44,253 nt of DNA, from NCBI GenBank assembly GCA_947574135.1, contig CANPIM010000025.1, forward strand, positions 1-44,253, read 5' to 3'. Each line of letters begins with the position of its first letter. The first letter of the stretch is position 1. A model generated the notes under the pieces. The model searched no databases and had not been told where the DNA came from. It worked only from the letters and a program-made list of their open reading frames with translations. This document shows, one piece after another, positions 25,295 through 35,235 of this stretch. This stretch comes from an uncultured Lachnospiraceae bacterium. GTDB taxonomy: Bacteria; Bacillota; Clostridia; Lachnospirales; Lachnospiraceae. The translations under genes and the position numbers were made by a program.

Positions 25295-26857
25295 CTATTC
25301 CTCCTCATACTCCCTGTAATCCAGATACAAAAAGTCTGCGGACACCCCGTCCCCCTGGACATCACAGCAGTTAACGCCCAGCATGGAGCCCGTAAAGCCG
25401 TTGCCCTCAATGTGCTCGTCGGAAATATTTTTCATATCCAATTCCTCACCTATGGGAAGATAGGTCTGGTTATCCAGCGAATAGAAATATTGAAGCTTTT
25501 CCCGGCGAATCTGCGCCCGCAGATATACCATCTTAGTCTCCTCCGGAAGCAGAACCGGCGCAGAATCCGTCAGATCCTTATTCACCAGAGCACTCACAGC
25601 AAGAAACAGCCCTTCCGGAGCCCGGCTCATCTTTAAATAATAATGATTATCATAATTATAATACACCAGCATTCCCGCAATGTGATTCAGATGCCGGGGA
25701 GCAAACTCCATAGCCGTCTCAAAATCACAGTCCAGGCACTGCTGCCGACGGGCCAAAAGCCCCTGGAAATACTTGCACATCACCGAGGCCCCTCCCCGGA
25801 TATGCAGCTTCCCATTTTCCACGGAAATCCCGTTGGTGGCAAAGGAGCGGCGCAGGGTCATATACTCCAGGGGGATTCGGTTGTGGGAAAAATCGGTTCT
25901 GGATGAGAGATCCCGCTTCTGGATGACCTGGGCCGGGGCTTCAAAGGTGATTTCCGGCTTCCTGCTGTCATTGGCCGCAAGCTTAGGCCACCCATCCTCG
26001 GTCCACACCACATTTTGGATAGCCGTTTCACGACCCAAAATACTGTTTCGTTCAACAGGACGAGAGCACAAATGGGCCAGATACCAGCGGCCGTCCGCCC
26101 CCTCAATCATCTGGGAATGACCGGCGCGCTCCAGAAGGCAATCCGTCTGTCCGTCCGAGGTGAGCACAGGATTGTAAGGATTCTCCTCGTAGGGCCCAAA
26201 AAGACTTCGGGAACGGAGAACGGTGGTACAATGCCGGAAGCCGGTGCCTCCCTCCGCCAGCACCAGGTAATAATAGTCCCCGCGCTTCATAATATTAGGT
26301 CCCTCCGTAACCCCCCGACCTGTGCCGGGAGATACCCGCACCGGCTCTCCGATGAGCCGCTTGGCCTTAGGGTCATATTCCTGCACGTCAACGCCGCAGA
26401 ACCGCACCTGATCCACCCGGTGATCGATGACCATATTGACCAGATACTTTCTCCCACCTTCGTGGAACAAAGAGGGGTCAAAGCCGGAGCGGCTTAGGGC
26501 CACCGGCGGGGACCAGGGTCCCCGCACATCCGGAGCCGTCACCAGGAAATTATGGGTGTCCTTGTAGCGCTGTCTGTCCGTGTAGACAATGGTATAGGCC
26601 AGATAAAACAGGCCGTCACTGTAGGTCAGATTGGGGGCCCAGATCCCGCAGGACATATCCAGCCCGGTCATATCTACCTGTTGGTCGTCCGTCAGAGCAT
26701 AGCTTACCAGCTCCCAGTTCACCAGATCCCGGGAATGATGGATGCAGACGCCCGGAAACCACTCAAAGGTAGAGGTGGCTATGTAATAATCCTCTCCCAC
26801 CCGCAGAAGAGACGGGTCCGGAAAAAAGCCCTTTAAAACCGGATTTTTTACTTTCAT
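25295..26857 (-). CDS. xynB: GH43 family beta-xylosidase
   Basis: 520 residues, the length of two-domain GH43 xylosidases. A five-blade propeller (about 1-310) carries the catalytic base Asp14 (FFPDPS), the pKa-modulating Asp127 (SGFDPSL) and the acid Glu185 (VTEGPN). A C-terminal beta-sandwich (about 330-515) has the DFETAMEF and NHYYLK segments typical of this subfamily. No signal peptide, so it cuts imported xylo-oligosaccharides in the cytosol, matching the ABC importer genes just upstream. It follows the permease gene by 15 bases; GGAGG precedes the ATG. An arabinofuranosidase activity is an alternative within GH43. Confidence 0.88.
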   Translation of the reverse strand: MKVKNPVLKGFFPDPSLLRVGEDYYIATSTFEWFPGVCIHHSRDLVNWELVSYALTDDQQVDMTGLDMSCGIWAPNLTYSDGLFYLAYTIVYTDRQRYKDTHNFLVTAPDVRGPWSPPVALSRSGFDPSLFHEGGRKYLVNMVIDHRVDQVRFCGVDVQEYDPKAKRLIGEPVRVSPGTGRGVTEGPNIMKRGDYYYLVLAEGGTGFRHCTTVLRSRSLFGPYEENPYNPVLTSDGQTDCLLERAGHSQMIEGADGRWYLAHLCSRPVERNSILGRETAIQNVVWTEDGWPKLAANDSRKPEITFEAPAQVIQKRDLSSRTDFSHNRIPLEYMTLRRSFATNGISVENGKLHIRGGASVMCKYFQGLLARRQQCLDCDFETAMEFAPRHLNHIAGMLVYYNYDNHYYLKMSRAPEGLFLAVSALVNKDLTDSAPVLLPEETKMVYLRAQIRREKLQYFYSLDNQTYLPIGEELDMKNISDEHIEGNGFTGSMLGVNCCDVQGDGVSADFLYLDYREYEEE

Positions 26858-26872
26858 TTTGTATTTCCTCCT

Positions 26873-27721
26873 TTAGCCTTTCAGGCCCGTTGTGGCAATC
26901 CCCTCCACGAAATACTTCTGGCAGAAGAAGAACAGCACCACCACCGGCAGCACGGCCACACAGGACATGGCCATTACATTCTTCCACACCACCACGGACT
27001 CCGCGTCCAGAGACAGGCGCAGGGCCAGCGATACGGTGTATTTGGAAACGCTGTTAATATAGATCAGAGAGTTAAAATAATCATTGTAGGTCCACAGAAA
27101 CTGCAGCAGTCCGGCGGAAAACAGAGCCGGCTTTAAAAGGGGCAGCAAAATGTGGGTAAAGGTTTTCAAGGTACCACATCCGTCAATATACGCGGACTCA
27201 TCCAGATCCCGGGGCAGCCCCCGCAAAAACTGAATCAGCATATAGGTAAAGAAGGGATAGCAGGCAAAGGCGCCCATAAGGTAAAAGGGCCAATAGCTGT
27301 CCAATACCTTCAGGGTGCGGAATATGGCATACCTGGGAATAACCAAAATGGCGTTGGGCAGCATCAGGGTGGAGAGCAGCAGCATAAACATCAGCTTTTT
27401 CCCCCGAAAATCAAAGCGTGCAAACCCGTAGGCCGTCAAAGCGCTGGAGGCCACTGTCAAAAGGGTGGTGGGCATGACCAGCAAAAACGAATTCTTAAAG
27501 AAATGGGCGTAGGTATTGCCCCCAAATCCCTTCCAGCCATCCACATAGGCCTCCCAGCTAAAGGATTCCGGCAGAATGGCCAGGGATCCGTATATCTCCT
27601 GGTTGGACTTAAAGCTGGCAAAGAACATCCAGATCAGGGGATAAATCATAACCAATCCCACAATAATCAACACCGCATACATGACAACTTCTTTTATCCT
27701 GTTTTTTTGCTTTTTACTCAT
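26873..27721 (-). CDS. Sugar ABC transporter permease, MalG type
   Basis: 282 residues, six predicted membrane helices, and the EAA loop ESAYIDGCGTLKTFTHILLPLLKPAL, where cytoplasmic ATPase docks. The C-terminal FVEGIATTGLKG ending is typical of CUT1-family inner permeases. The ATG at 27721 is preferred to an upstream GTG because GGGGGTG lies seven bases before it. Partner of the permease at 27737; the ATPase is not encoded nearby, as is usual for CUT1 systems in Firmicutes that share a common MsmK-like ATPase. Confidence 0.93.
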   Translation of the reverse strand: MSKKQKNRIKEVVMYAVLIIVGLVMIYPLIWMFFASFKSNQEIYGSLAILPESFSWEAYVDGWKGFGGNTYAHFFKNSFLLVMPTTLLTVASSALTAYGFARFDFRGKKLMFMLLLSTLMLPNAILVIPRYAIFRTLKVLDSYWPFYLMGAFACYPFFTYMLIQFLRGLPRDLDESAYIDGCGTLKTFTHILLPLLKPALFSAGLLQFLWTYNDYFNSLIYINSVSKYTVSLALRLSLDAESVVVWKNVMAMSCVAVLPVVVLFFFCQKYFVEGIATTGLKG

Positions 27722-27736
27722 CTCTCTCACCCCCTC

Positions 27737-28627
27737 TTAGGACTCGTCGCCATAAAATACCCAGAATTTGGAAGAAGCAAACAGCACCAGGGTAAAGCCT
27801 ACCACCAGGATAAAGATAATCCAGGAGGTTGCGCTGGCATATCCCATTTTATTGTACAGGAATCCGTCGTTGTACAGCTTCAGTCCCAGCATATAGGTGG
27901 ACTTCACCGGGCCGCCGGCTGTGATAACAAAGGCGGAGGTGAAATTCTGCAGGGCATTTACTGTCTGCATAATGATACAGAAGAAAATAATCGGGGAGAT
28001 CTGGGGAATGGTCACGCTGAAAAAGCTTCGCAGCCTCCCGGCTCCGTCAATGCGGGCTGCCTCATAGAGGGAAGCCGGCACCTGCTTTAGGGCTGCCAGG
28101 AACATGACCATGGAGGATCCAAATTGCCAGACCTCCAGGGAGCTCAGGGTTGGCAGCGCAGTCTTGGGATTTCCAAAGAAGGAAACAGTCTCAATGCCCA
28201 CCAGGTTTAACAGGGCATTCACAAGGCCATTATCCATAAACATTACCTTCCAGAGGATGGCCACCGCAATGCTGCCGCCGAACAGGGAGGGCAGGTAGTA
28301 GAGCGTCCGCATGGCGCCGATTCCCTTTCTTCCCTTATTCAGCAAAAGGGCAATGAGCAGGGACATAATAATCTTGCAGGGCACTGTGTACAGAGTGTAC
28401 TGCACCGTGGCCCACAGAGATTTTTGAAATTCCTTATCCTTGGTAAACAGCCGGATATAATTATCCGCCCCGATAAACACCGGGTCCGCCAGCCCTGTAT
28501 AATTACACAGGGAATAATAAATAGAAACAACAAAGGGATAAAGCTGCAGCACCAGCATACCAATGATCCAGGGCGCCAGATAGAGATAAGCCTTGCTGTT
28601 TCTTTTTGAATTCATGGAGGTTTTCAT
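27737..28627 (-). CDS. Sugar ABC transporter permease, MalF type
   Basis: 296 residues, six membrane helices from YLYLAPWIIGMLVLQLYPF onward, and the EAA motif YEAARIDGAGRLRSFFSVTIPQI. It forms the translocation pore with the MalG-type partner downstream. The ATG at 28627 follows AAGGAATAAAGG; an alternative ATG four codons on is also possible. Separated from the binding-protein gene by a hairpin terminator, which should lower its expression relative to the binding protein. Confidence 0.93.
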   Translation of the reverse strand: MKTSMNSKRNSKAYLYLAPWIIGMLVLQLYPFVVSIYYSLCNYTGLADPVFIGADNYIRLFTKDKEFQKSLWATVQYTLYTVPCKIIMSLLIALLLNKGRKGIGAMRTLYYLPSLFGGSIAVAILWKVMFMDNGLVNALLNLVGIETVSFFGNPKTALPTLSSLEVWQFGSSMVMFLAALKQVPASLYEAARIDGAGRLRSFFSVTIPQISPIIFFCIIMQTVNALQNFTSAFVITAGGPVKSTYMLGLKLYNDGFLYNKMGYASATSWIIFILVVGFTLVLFASSKFWVFYGDES

Positions 28628-28647
28628 ATCTGCCTTTATTCCTTTCT

Positions 28648-28702
28648 AAAAAATGGGATAACCCCACCCTCTCTTGGCAAGGGCACCTCTGGGTTATCCC
28701 AT
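28648..28702 (-). terminator. Intercistronic terminator between binding protein and permease genes
   Basis: ATGGGATAACCC/GGGTTATCCCAT (12-bp perfect stem, 26-base loop) followed by TTTTTT on the minus strand. Likely leaky, giving more binding protein than permease; it could also protect the 3' end of the binding protein mRNA. Confidence 0.8.
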
Positions 28703-28728
28703 TTCCATTCATATTACATGGTACCTAT

Positions 28729-30087
28729 TTACTTGTTTACTTCCATATAGTCATTCAACAGCTCCATAACCTCTGCGGCTGCCTCGGCCGGCTCCATCTG
28801 GCCATAGGAAACATTGTCGTAGGCGTCAACCAAAATAGCCGTTACCTCAGAGCTGGTGGTTCTTCCGCTGTCCGAAAAACCATTGTACTGCATACTCACA
28901 TCCACGCTCTGCTTGGTCAGAGGATTTAAGGCATCCATTTCCTCACAGATATTCCGGGCCTTCTCTGTAGGCGGCACGGAACGCACGGTTCCCAGAAGCT
29001 TGGCAGCTTCGTCGCTGTTGTAGAAATAATCCAGGAACAGGGCAGCCTCAGCAGGATGCTGGGTCTTGGCATACACACCGATATACTGGGGACAGTCATT
29101 GACCCAGCCGTCGTTGACCGCGTCAGCCATTACGGGCATATTGCCTGCCATATACTCCACTGTATCGTTGGCAGCGGAAAGCACATCCGCCGAGGAGGTG
29201 TAGCCAATAGCGCACACATACTTTCCGGCAATCCAGTTGGGATCCTCCTGATCCTGATCTCCAAAGGGCGCCTTATAGGAAGCAGGAGCGCATACTTTAT
29301 TGTCATATAACTCCTTAATCAGAGTAAAGCATTCCGTAAACTGTTCCTCTGTCATGTTCAGCGTCAGATCCTCATTCATAATGGGTTTCCCGTTTTTCTG
29401 ACGGCACCAGGCACGAACAAAGAACGGCATGGCATAGGAGGTGTTGGCAGAAATCAGATAACATTCCGGATCATAATCCTGCACCATTTTTCCCCACTCA
29501 ATAAACTGATCCCAGTCATACTGCTGGGTAAAATCAATCCCGATCTTATCTGCCAGGGTCTTATTCACAATAATAGCGCTTCCCGCCTGTCCGGTGGGAA
29601 TGGCATACTGGCTGCCGGATCCAAACTGTCCGTTCTGTATCAGGAAATTCTCATCAAAGTTGGACCAGTCAAAGCTTGTCTCGGACAGGTTATATAACAC
29701 GCCGTTTTTGTAATACTCCGGTCCCAGGCCCGTCTCAATCTGGAAAATGTCCGGCGCAGTTCCCGACGCAAACTCCGTGGTCTTTTTCTCGGAATATCCG
29801 TCATAGGAGCTGTACTCTGCCTCAATGTGGATATTGGGATGCTCCTTTTCAAAGGCCTCGATGACCGCCAGAGTTGCCTCATGCCGGGCGTCTCCGCCCC
29901 ACCAGGAAAACCGAAGGGTCACATCCTCTCCCGAGGGCTCCTGGGGCGTTTCCCCTGTTCCCTCTGTCGTTTCTGCCCCCCCGTCTGCCGCGGGTGTCTT
30001 TTCCGCCTCCTTGCCGCCGCAGCCGGACAGCACGGAAACTGCCATCACAGCAGATAAAATAAGAGAAACCACTTGTCTTTTCTTCAT
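28729..30087 (-). CDS. Extracellular sugar-binding lipoprotein of an ABC transporter
   Basis: 452 residues. A lipoprotein signal peptide ends in VLSGC with Cys23 as the lipidated residue, then an acidic Thr/Glu/Pro-rich linker (about 24-55) to a family 1 solute-binding fold (LRFSWWGGDARHEATLAVIEAFEKEH). It is anchored outside the membrane and delivers oligosaccharides to the two permeases downstream. The GH43 xylosidase in the operon suggests xylo- or arabinoxylo-oligosaccharides. GGGAGG precedes the ATG. Control by the YesN/YesM pair just upstream is likely from context. Confidence 0.93.
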   Translation of the reverse strand: MKKRQVVSLILSAVMAVSVLSGCGGKEAEKTPAADGGAETTEGTGETPQEPSGEDVTLRFSWWGGDARHEATLAVIEAFEKEHPNIHIEAEYSSYDGYSEKKTTEFASGTAPDIFQIETGLGPEYYKNGVLYNLSETSFDWSNFDENFLIQNGQFGSGSQYAIPTGQAGSAIIVNKTLADKIGIDFTQQYDWDQFIEWGKMVQDYDPECYLISANTSYAMPFFVRAWCRQKNGKPIMNEDLTLNMTEEQFTECFTLIKELYDNKVCAPASYKAPFGDQDQEDPNWIAGKYVCAIGYTSSADVLSAANDTVEYMAGNMPVMADAVNDGWVNDCPQYIGVYAKTQHPAEAALFLDYFYNSDEAAKLLGTVRSVPPTEKARNICEEMDALNPLTKQSVDVSMQYNGFSDSGRTTSSEVTAILVDAYDNVSYGQMEPAEAAAEVMELLNDYMEVNK

Positions 30088-30123
30088 ACTCTCTTCCTCC
30101 CTTATATAGATTTCACAATTAAA

Positions 30124-30129
30124 ATTATA
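30124..30129 (-). promoter_or_regulatory. -10 box of the binding-protein operon
   Basis: Extended TGC-TATAAT on the minus strand about 35 bases before the start codon. No good -35 is present 16-18 bases upstream, which fits a promoter that needs an activator such as the YesN-like regulator. Confidence 0.5.
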
Positions 30130-30231
30130 GCATCTCCCAGAAACAATAAAAGAACCAGCCCTTAAGATAACTTCCCATCTTTTACGCTGATTCTTTTCAA
30201 GGTATCATTATTTATGTTTTTTTCCCTTCTT

Positions 30232-32028
30232 TTACGCCTGGTCACCAGACTCCTCAAAAAACCGCTTGGGCACCCAAAATTGGATAATGGTCCCCTTCCC
30301 CTTGCGGCTTTGAATCCGCAGCCGGCTCCTCTCTCCGTAGTGGAGAATCAATCGGCGGTTCAGGTTTGTCAGCCCGATATTTCTGGATTTCTTATCATTG
30401 ATTTTCCGGTACAGCTCCTCCACCTCCCGGCGCTCCATTCCCACCCCATTATCCACCACCGCAAAGGAGATCTGGTCTCCCCGGTCAAAGGCCTTGATTT
30501 TTACCACCATATGCCCCTGCTCCGCTCCCATGCCATGCATAAAGCAGTTCTCCAGCATGGGCTGCAGCAAAAGCCGGAACACCTGACAGGACAGAATGGT
30601 CTCGTCAATCTCAAAATAGGTGATGCCTCGGTTGTGAAACCGATATTCCTGAATCTCCAGATAGGCCTTCAGATAATCGATCTCCATCTTAAGGCTCACC
30701 GGCTCCGTGGGGTTGGACAGGGCGTACTTTACCACCCGGGACAGCTGCTGGATCATCCGGTGAGGCACCGAATCCATACCCACCTTTCGAATGATCTCAA
30801 AGTCCATGATTTGCAGGGTATTAAAAATAAAATGGGGATTGATCTGGAGCTGCAGGGCCATCATCTCTGTCATCTCATACAGGTGCTGCTTTTCCAGAAG
30901 CTCCACCTTCATCTGATTGTTCCGCAGATGGAGATAGATAATGTTATTCAATATCATCCCGTACTCATCCTGCTCCTTCACCTCGGCCTGACGCAGCTCC
31001 TCCCCCCGCTCTGCCGCAGAAAATACATTCACACACTCTTCAATATAGTAGAAGGACCGCTTGGTATAGCTGTAGGCCAGCCACAGCACCAGCATAATAT
31101 TCAGCACCAGTACCAAAACCGCGATGCCCACATAAAAGCGAAGTCCCGAGATAAGATAGCTTAGGGGAATGGCGGACACCTGGTAAATATCAAAAAACTC
31201 GGAGTGGCGCATATAGAGAAAATAGCGCTCCTCTCCCATTCTTCGCAGGGTATGATTGATCTCCGCAAAGCTTCCGCTCTGTTGGTACCGGGCAATCTCT
31301 TCTTTAAAAATACTCTTGATTTCCGGCTCAATCTGGGTAAAATGGGAATCCGTGGCACACACCAACTCTCCCTGATGGTTTAAGAGAAGGACCTCCTGCT
31401 CCTGGGAAAGCAGAAGATTGCGCAGCATATTTCCATATTTTTCCTTATCCACATTGATGACAATGACCCCGTCCAGATAGGTGGTCCGATAATAGATGGT
31501 CAGCACCTCCACCGGCTCGTCATAGGAATACCGCTGCAGCCATCGGCTGTTGGAAAACACCTTATACTCCTCTCCCATACCCTCATAGTCCCCGAGCCAC
31601 TCCGTGTCATAATAGGTAGCCACAGAGGCCCGCTGTCCGTTGGAGGTCAAAAACTGATCCACCCCGTCCAAATACAGGTAGATGGAGTGAATATAGGTAT
31701 AGGAGGTCTTATAGCTTACAAAAAAATTCTTGATAAGGCCAAAAAACAGCTGATCCTTCTGGGTCATTTCTGTCTGAGTCAGAAGCTTTCTCAGGGCCAG
31801 AGAATAGGAGGGATTGCTCATAAGCACATCCACCTGATAGCTGGTATTATACAGGGATGCCTCCAGGCTCTCCTCAATGCTGTTCAGAGTCACCGGTCCC
31901 CGCTCCTTTAGGGCCGCCTTCTGCGTGCCCAACAAAACCATGCCAATGACCAGAAACAGCAGCAGATTGGGAATAATCATAATCGTAAAAAAGGATCGGA
32001 CCCGTCTCAGGAAAAAACGCTTTAGCAT
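30232..32028 (-). CDS. yesM: YesM-type sensor histidine kinase
   Basis: 598 residues. Membrane helix at about 13-35, an extracytoplasmic Cache-like sensor (about 36-290), a second helix at about 296-320, a HAMP-like linker, and the His_kinase motif LQINPHFIFNTLQ with phospho-acceptor His399. The ATPase domain ends with the NIGLTNLNRRL motif. Such kinases usually sense extracellular sugars and pair with an AraC-type response regulator. The gene starts four bases after yesN. Confidence 0.92.
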   Translation of the reverse strand: MLKRFFLRRVRSFFTIMIIPNLLLFLVIGMVLLGTQKAALKERGPVTLNSIEESLEASLYNTSYQVDVLMSNPSYSLALRKLLTQTEMTQKDQLFFGLIKNFFVSYKTSYTYIHSIYLYLDGVDQFLTSNGQRASVATYYDTEWLGDYEGMGEEYKVFSNSRWLQRYSYDEPVEVLTIYYRTTYLDGVIVINVDKEKYGNMLRNLLLSQEQEVLLLNHQGELVCATDSHFTQIEPEIKSIFKEEIARYQQSGSFAEINHTLRRMGEERYFLYMRHSEFFDIYQVSAIPLSYLISGLRFYVGIAVLVLVLNIMLVLWLAYSYTKRSFYYIEECVNVFSAAERGEELRQAEVKEQDEYGMILNNIIYLHLRNNQMKVELLEKQHLYEMTEMMALQLQINPHFIFNTLQIMDFEIIRKVGMDSVPHRMIQQLSRVVKYALSNPTEPVSLKMEIDYLKAYLEIQEYRFHNRGITYFEIDETILSCQVFRLLLQPMLENCFMHGMGAEQGHMVVKIKAFDRGDQISFAVVDNGVGMERREVEELYRKINDKKSRNIGLTNLNRRLILHYGERSRLRIQSRKGKGTIIQFWVPKRFFEESGDQA

Positions 32029-32032
32029 GATT

Positions 32033-32767
32033 TTATTCCTTTCCCCGGATTCCGTTCCGGTACTCCCGGGGGCTTACATGGTAGTAGGCCTTAAATGCCC
32101 GGGTAAAGTTTTTGGGATTGTCATAGCCCACATAGAAGGCGATCTCATAGCTTTTGTACTCCGGATTTAAAAGCATCTCCCCGGCCTTTTCCATACGGAT
32201 CTTATTGAGGCTTTCCAAAAAGCCAAGACCGGATTTTTCCTTATAAATCTTGGACAGATAATTGGGGCTTAGACCCACGGCCTCCGCAGCTCCGGTGAGA
32301 TTGGCCCTTTGATAGTTTTCCCGCAGGTACTCGTCCACCCTGCTGATGATTTCTGCGTAATAGGAGGGCGGCTCCTCCTCCTTTACATTTCCCCGGCGAT
32401 CAAGCTCTGCCTTTACATTTTCAAAGCACACCAGCAAATCCTCGTAATTAATGGGCTTTAGAAGATAATCTGTGATATTAAGCTTCAGAGCCGTGCGCAT
32501 ATACTGGTAATCATGATAGCTGCTAAAGAGCACCACCAGAAGCTCCGGATATTTTTTCAGATTCTCCGACAGCTCCAGACCGTCCATATCCGGCATGGAA
32601 ATGTCTGTCATTACCACATCCACCGGCTCCTTCTCCAGGTAGCACAGAACCTCCCGGGCGCTGGTAAAACAGGCGGCCACCTGAAATCCAATCTTATTCC
32701 ATGGAAATATCTCCGCAATCCCATCCAATATTTTCTTCTCATCATCCACGATTACCAGACGATACAT
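32033..32767 (-). CDS. yesN: YesN-type AraC-family response regulator
   Basis: 244 residues, shorter than most YesN proteins (often about 500) because the central linker domain is missing. Receiver domain with Asp55 (VVMTDISMPDMDG) and Lys in YLLKPIN, then two AraC helix-turn-helices (about 145-240: LTGAAEAVGLSPNYLSKIYK and SYEIAFYVGYDNPKNFTRAFKAYYHVSPREYR). It probably activates the binding-protein/permease/xylosidase operon downstream when phosphorylated by the adjacent kinase. Confidence 0.93.
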   Translation of the reverse strand: MYRLVIVDDEKKILDGIAEIFPWNKIGFQVAACFTSAREVLCYLEKEPVDVVMTDISMPDMDGLELSENLKKYPELLVVLFSSYHDYQYMRTALKLNITDYLLKPINYEDLLVCFENVKAELDRRGNVKEEEPPSYYAEIISRVDEYLRENYQRANLTGAAEAVGLSPNYLSKIYKEKSGLGFLESLNKIRMEKAGEMLLNPEYKSYEIAFYVGYDNPKNFTRAFKAYYHVSPREYRNGIRGKE

Positions 32768-32799
32768 TCCCTTCCCCCCATTCTCCCTGGCTTTTTTTC

Positions 32800-32828
32800 A
32801 TCATAGCATACTTTATTCCTTAACGCAA
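32800..32828 (-). promoter_or_regulatory. Promoter of the yesN-yesM pair
   Basis: TTGCGT (32823-32828), 17-base spacer, extended TGC-TATGAT (32800-32805). Confidence 0.6.
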
Positions 32829-32858
32829 AATGAAACCATTTACACAAAAGGGAAAGAA

Positions 32859-32901
32859 AATAGCCCCGCTTTCCCTTATATTTTCGGTAAGCAGGGCTAT
32901 T
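32859..32901. terminator. Bidirectional terminator after the first glutamine synthetase gene
   Basis: AATAGCCC.GCTT/AAGC.GGGCTATT, 13-bp stem with one G-U pair, followed on the minus strand by TTTTCTTT and on the plus strand by TTTTTC. Ends the gene that stops at 32932. Confidence 0.8.
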
Positions 32902-32931
32902 TTTCATAAATTTTCCATGTATCTCTTCTCT

Positions 32932-35043
32932 TTATACTTCAAACATCAAATCCCCATAGGAGGGCATGGGCCACATTTCCTTATCCACCATCATTTCCAG
33001 CTTATCCACCGGCTCCCGAAGCTGGGCCATAGCCGGGATCACCGTGTCATGGAAGTAGCGGGCCAGGGCCTCTCCCTCCTCCACCTGTTCTGACTGCCGC
33101 TCCAGCTTGGTAAGCTTTTCCAAAGCCGCCTTGGTGTCCGCAAGGAGCCCGGAGGTCTCATGAAGCAGCTCCAGCTGTACATTGGCCTCGGCTCCGGCCG
33201 CCAGCACCGCATTCACTGTGTCCGCCAAAACCTTGGTGTACTTCACCACTGCCGGAATAATCTGCTTGCCTGCCATATCTATCATAGTCTTGGCCTCAAT
33301 GTGAATGGCCTTGGCATAGGCCTCATACTGGATCTCTGCCCGGGACTTAAGCTCCTTTTCCGTAAACACCCCATACTTCTCAAAGAGGGTGACAGCCTTC
33401 TCCGTGGTCAGGGCCGGAATGGCATCCACCATGGACTTAATATTGGGCAGTCCCCGGCGCTCTGCCTCCTTCACCCAGGCATCGGCATATCCGTTTCCAT
33501 TGAAAATAATCCGCTGATGCTCTGTGAGATATTGCTTTATCAAATCATGGACCGCTGTGTCAAAGGCCTCCGCCTGCTCCAGCACATCACAGGCCTCGGC
33601 AAAGGCGTCCGCCACAATGGTATTAAGTACCGTGTTGGGGGAGGCGATGGAGTCCTTGGAGCCCACCATGCGGAATTCAAACTTATTTCCCGTAAAGGCA
33701 AAGGGGGAGGTCCGGTTCCGGTCCGTGGCATCCTTGGTCACATCCGGCAGAGTTCGAACACCAGTTTGCAGCTTTCCTCCGGACAGGGAATGGGTGGCCG
33801 ATCCTGTGCTGATCAGCTGCTCCACCACATCCTCCAGCTGCTCTCCCAGGAAAATGGAGATAATGGCCGGAGGCGCCTCATTGGCCCCCAGGCGGTGATC
33901 GTTGCCCACGTCAGCCGCAGACTCCCGCAGCAGATCCGCGTGAGTATCCACGGCCTTCAAAATACAGGCCAGCACTAAAAGGAACTGCACATTCTCATGG
34001 GGCGTCACCCCCGGCTCCAGCAGATTGATGCCGTCATCCGTGGTAATGGACCAGTTGTTGTGCTTGCCGGAGCCATTGACCCCTGCAAAGGGCTTCTCGT
34101 GGAGCAGGCAGTGCAGACCATGGCGGCAGGCCACCATTTTCAGGGTTTTCATGACAATCTGGTTGTGATCCACGGCCACGTTGGCCTCCGCATAGATGGG
34201 CGCCAGCTCGTGCTGGGCCGGAGCCACCTCGTTGTGCTGGGTCTTGGCCGTCACTCCCAGCTTCCACAGCTCCTCATTGACCTCCTTCATAAAGGCTGCA
34301 ATGCGCTGGCGGATATTTCCGAAATAGTGATCGTCCAGCTCCTGTCCCTTGGGGGGCATGGCTCCAAACAGGGTCCGGCCGGTGTAAATGAGATCCTTTC
34401 TCATTAAGTATTTGGCCTTATCCACCAGGAAATACTCCTGCTCCGGCCCCACGGAGGGCGTCACCTTTTTGGAGCTGGTATTTCCAAACAGGCGCAGCAG
34501 CCGTAAGGACTGGGTGTTAATGGCTTCCATGGAGCGCAAAAGCGGGGTTTTCTGGTCCAGGGCCTCCCCGGTATAGGAGCAAAAGGCCGTGGGAATACAG
34601 AGGGTGGCTCCCGCCGCATCCTGGCGCACAAAGGCCGGTGAGGTGCAGTCCCAGGCTGTGTAGCCCCGGGCCTCAAAGGTGGCCCTTAAGCCCCCGGAGG
34701 GGAAGGAAGAGGCGTCCGGCTCTCCTTTGATCAGCTCCTTGCCGGAAAAGCTCATCAGCACCTTGCCGTTCTCATCCGGGGCAGAAATAAAGGAATCGTG
34801 CTTCTCCGCCGTCACTCCCGTGAGGGGTTGAAACCAGTGGGTATAGTGGGTAGCCCCCTTTTCAATGGCCCACTCCTTCATCTCGTGAGCAATGACATCT
34901 GCCGTGGCCAGATCCAGCTCCTTTCCCTCCTCAATGGTTTTTTTCAGCTCTCGGTACACCTTTTTAGGGAGACGCTCCTGCATCACCGCGTCATTAAACA
35001 CATTGGATCCAAAAATTTCCGATACATTGATAAATTCACTCAT
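32932..35043 (-). CDS. glnN: Type III glutamine synthetase (copy 1)
   Basis: 703 residues, the length of [53 protein letters not shown] (ATP/glutamate-binding loop) and [19 protein letters not shown] carry the metal and substrate residues. It makes glutamine from glutamate, ammonia and ATP as a large double-ring oligomer. The start ATG at 35043 is preferred because GGAGG lies five bases before it; the ATG four codons upstream overlaps that site. It has its own promoter and a leader with an attenuator shared with the amt gene, so expression should respond to nitrogen. By eye about three quarters identical to the copy at 41100. Confidence 0.95.
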   Translation of the reverse strand: MSEFINVSEIFGSNVFNDAVMQERLPKKVYRELKKTIEEGKELDLATADVIAHEMKEWAIEKGATHYTHWFQPLTGVTAEKHDSFISAPDENGKVLMSFSGKELIKGEPDASSFPSGGLRATFEARGYTAWDCTSPAFVRQDAAGATLCIPTAFCSYTGEALDQKTPLLRSMEAINTQSLRLLRLFGNTSSKKVTPSVGPEQEYFLVDKAKYLMRKDLIYTGRTLFGAMPPKGQELDDHYFGNIRQRIAAFMKEVNEELWKLGVTAKTQHNEVAPAQHELAPIYAEANVAVDHNQIVMKTLKMVACRHGLHCLLHEKPFAGVNGSGKHNNWSITTDDGINLLEPGVTPHENVQFLLVLACILKAVDTHADLLRESAADVGNDHRLGANEAPPAIISIFLGEQLEDVVEQLISTGSATHSLSGGKLQTGVRTLPDVTKDATDRNRTSPFAFTGNKFEFRMVGSKDSIASPNTVLNTIVADAFAEACDVLEQAEAFDTAVHDLIKQYLTEHQRIIFNGNGYADAWVKEAERRGLPNIKSMVDAIPALTTEKAVTLFEKYGVFTEKELKSRAEIQYEAYAKAIHIEAKTMIDMAGKQIIPAVVKYTKVLADTVNAVLAAGAEANVQLELLHETSGLLADTKAALEKLTKLERQSEQVEEGEALARYFHDTVIPAMAQLREPVDKLEMMVDKEMWPMPSYGDLMFEV

Positions 35044-35083
35044 AATAGCCTCCATCCTTTCCTCTTCAACTCCTCATGCACGC

Positions 35084-35130
35084 AAAAAAAGGGCGTCCCA
35101 TGGAAATGGAACGCCTTCGTTCTTTGCTCT
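35084..35130 (-). ncRNA. glnN leader attenuator element (shared with amt leader)
   Basis: The predicted transcript starts near 35135 and soon reads AGCAAAG then AACGAAGGCGTTCC. GAACG-AAGG-CGTTC can form a small hairpin, or the GGCGTTCCAT part pairs with ATGGGACGCC (plus-strand arms 35092-35101 and 35106-35115, ten pairs, loop TTCC) to make a terminator with seven Ts. The outer pair of the small hairpin is G-C here and A-T in the amt leader, a compensatory change that keeps the fold. Confidence 0.62.
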
Positions 35131-35141
35131 GTATGGACTAT

Positions 35142-35169
35142 ACTATACACGATTTTCCGAAAAATGCAA
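35142..35169 (-). promoter_or_regulatory. glnN copy 1 promoter
   Basis: TTGCAT (35164-35169), 16-base spacer, TATAGT (35142-35147) with an upstream TG. The start site falls directly before the attenuator element. Confidence 0.65.
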
Positions 35170-35235
35170 GTAAATTTTTTATCTGCCCCTCTCTTTTTTT
35201 CATTGATAGCTGATTTCGTCCTTACAGACTGCATT

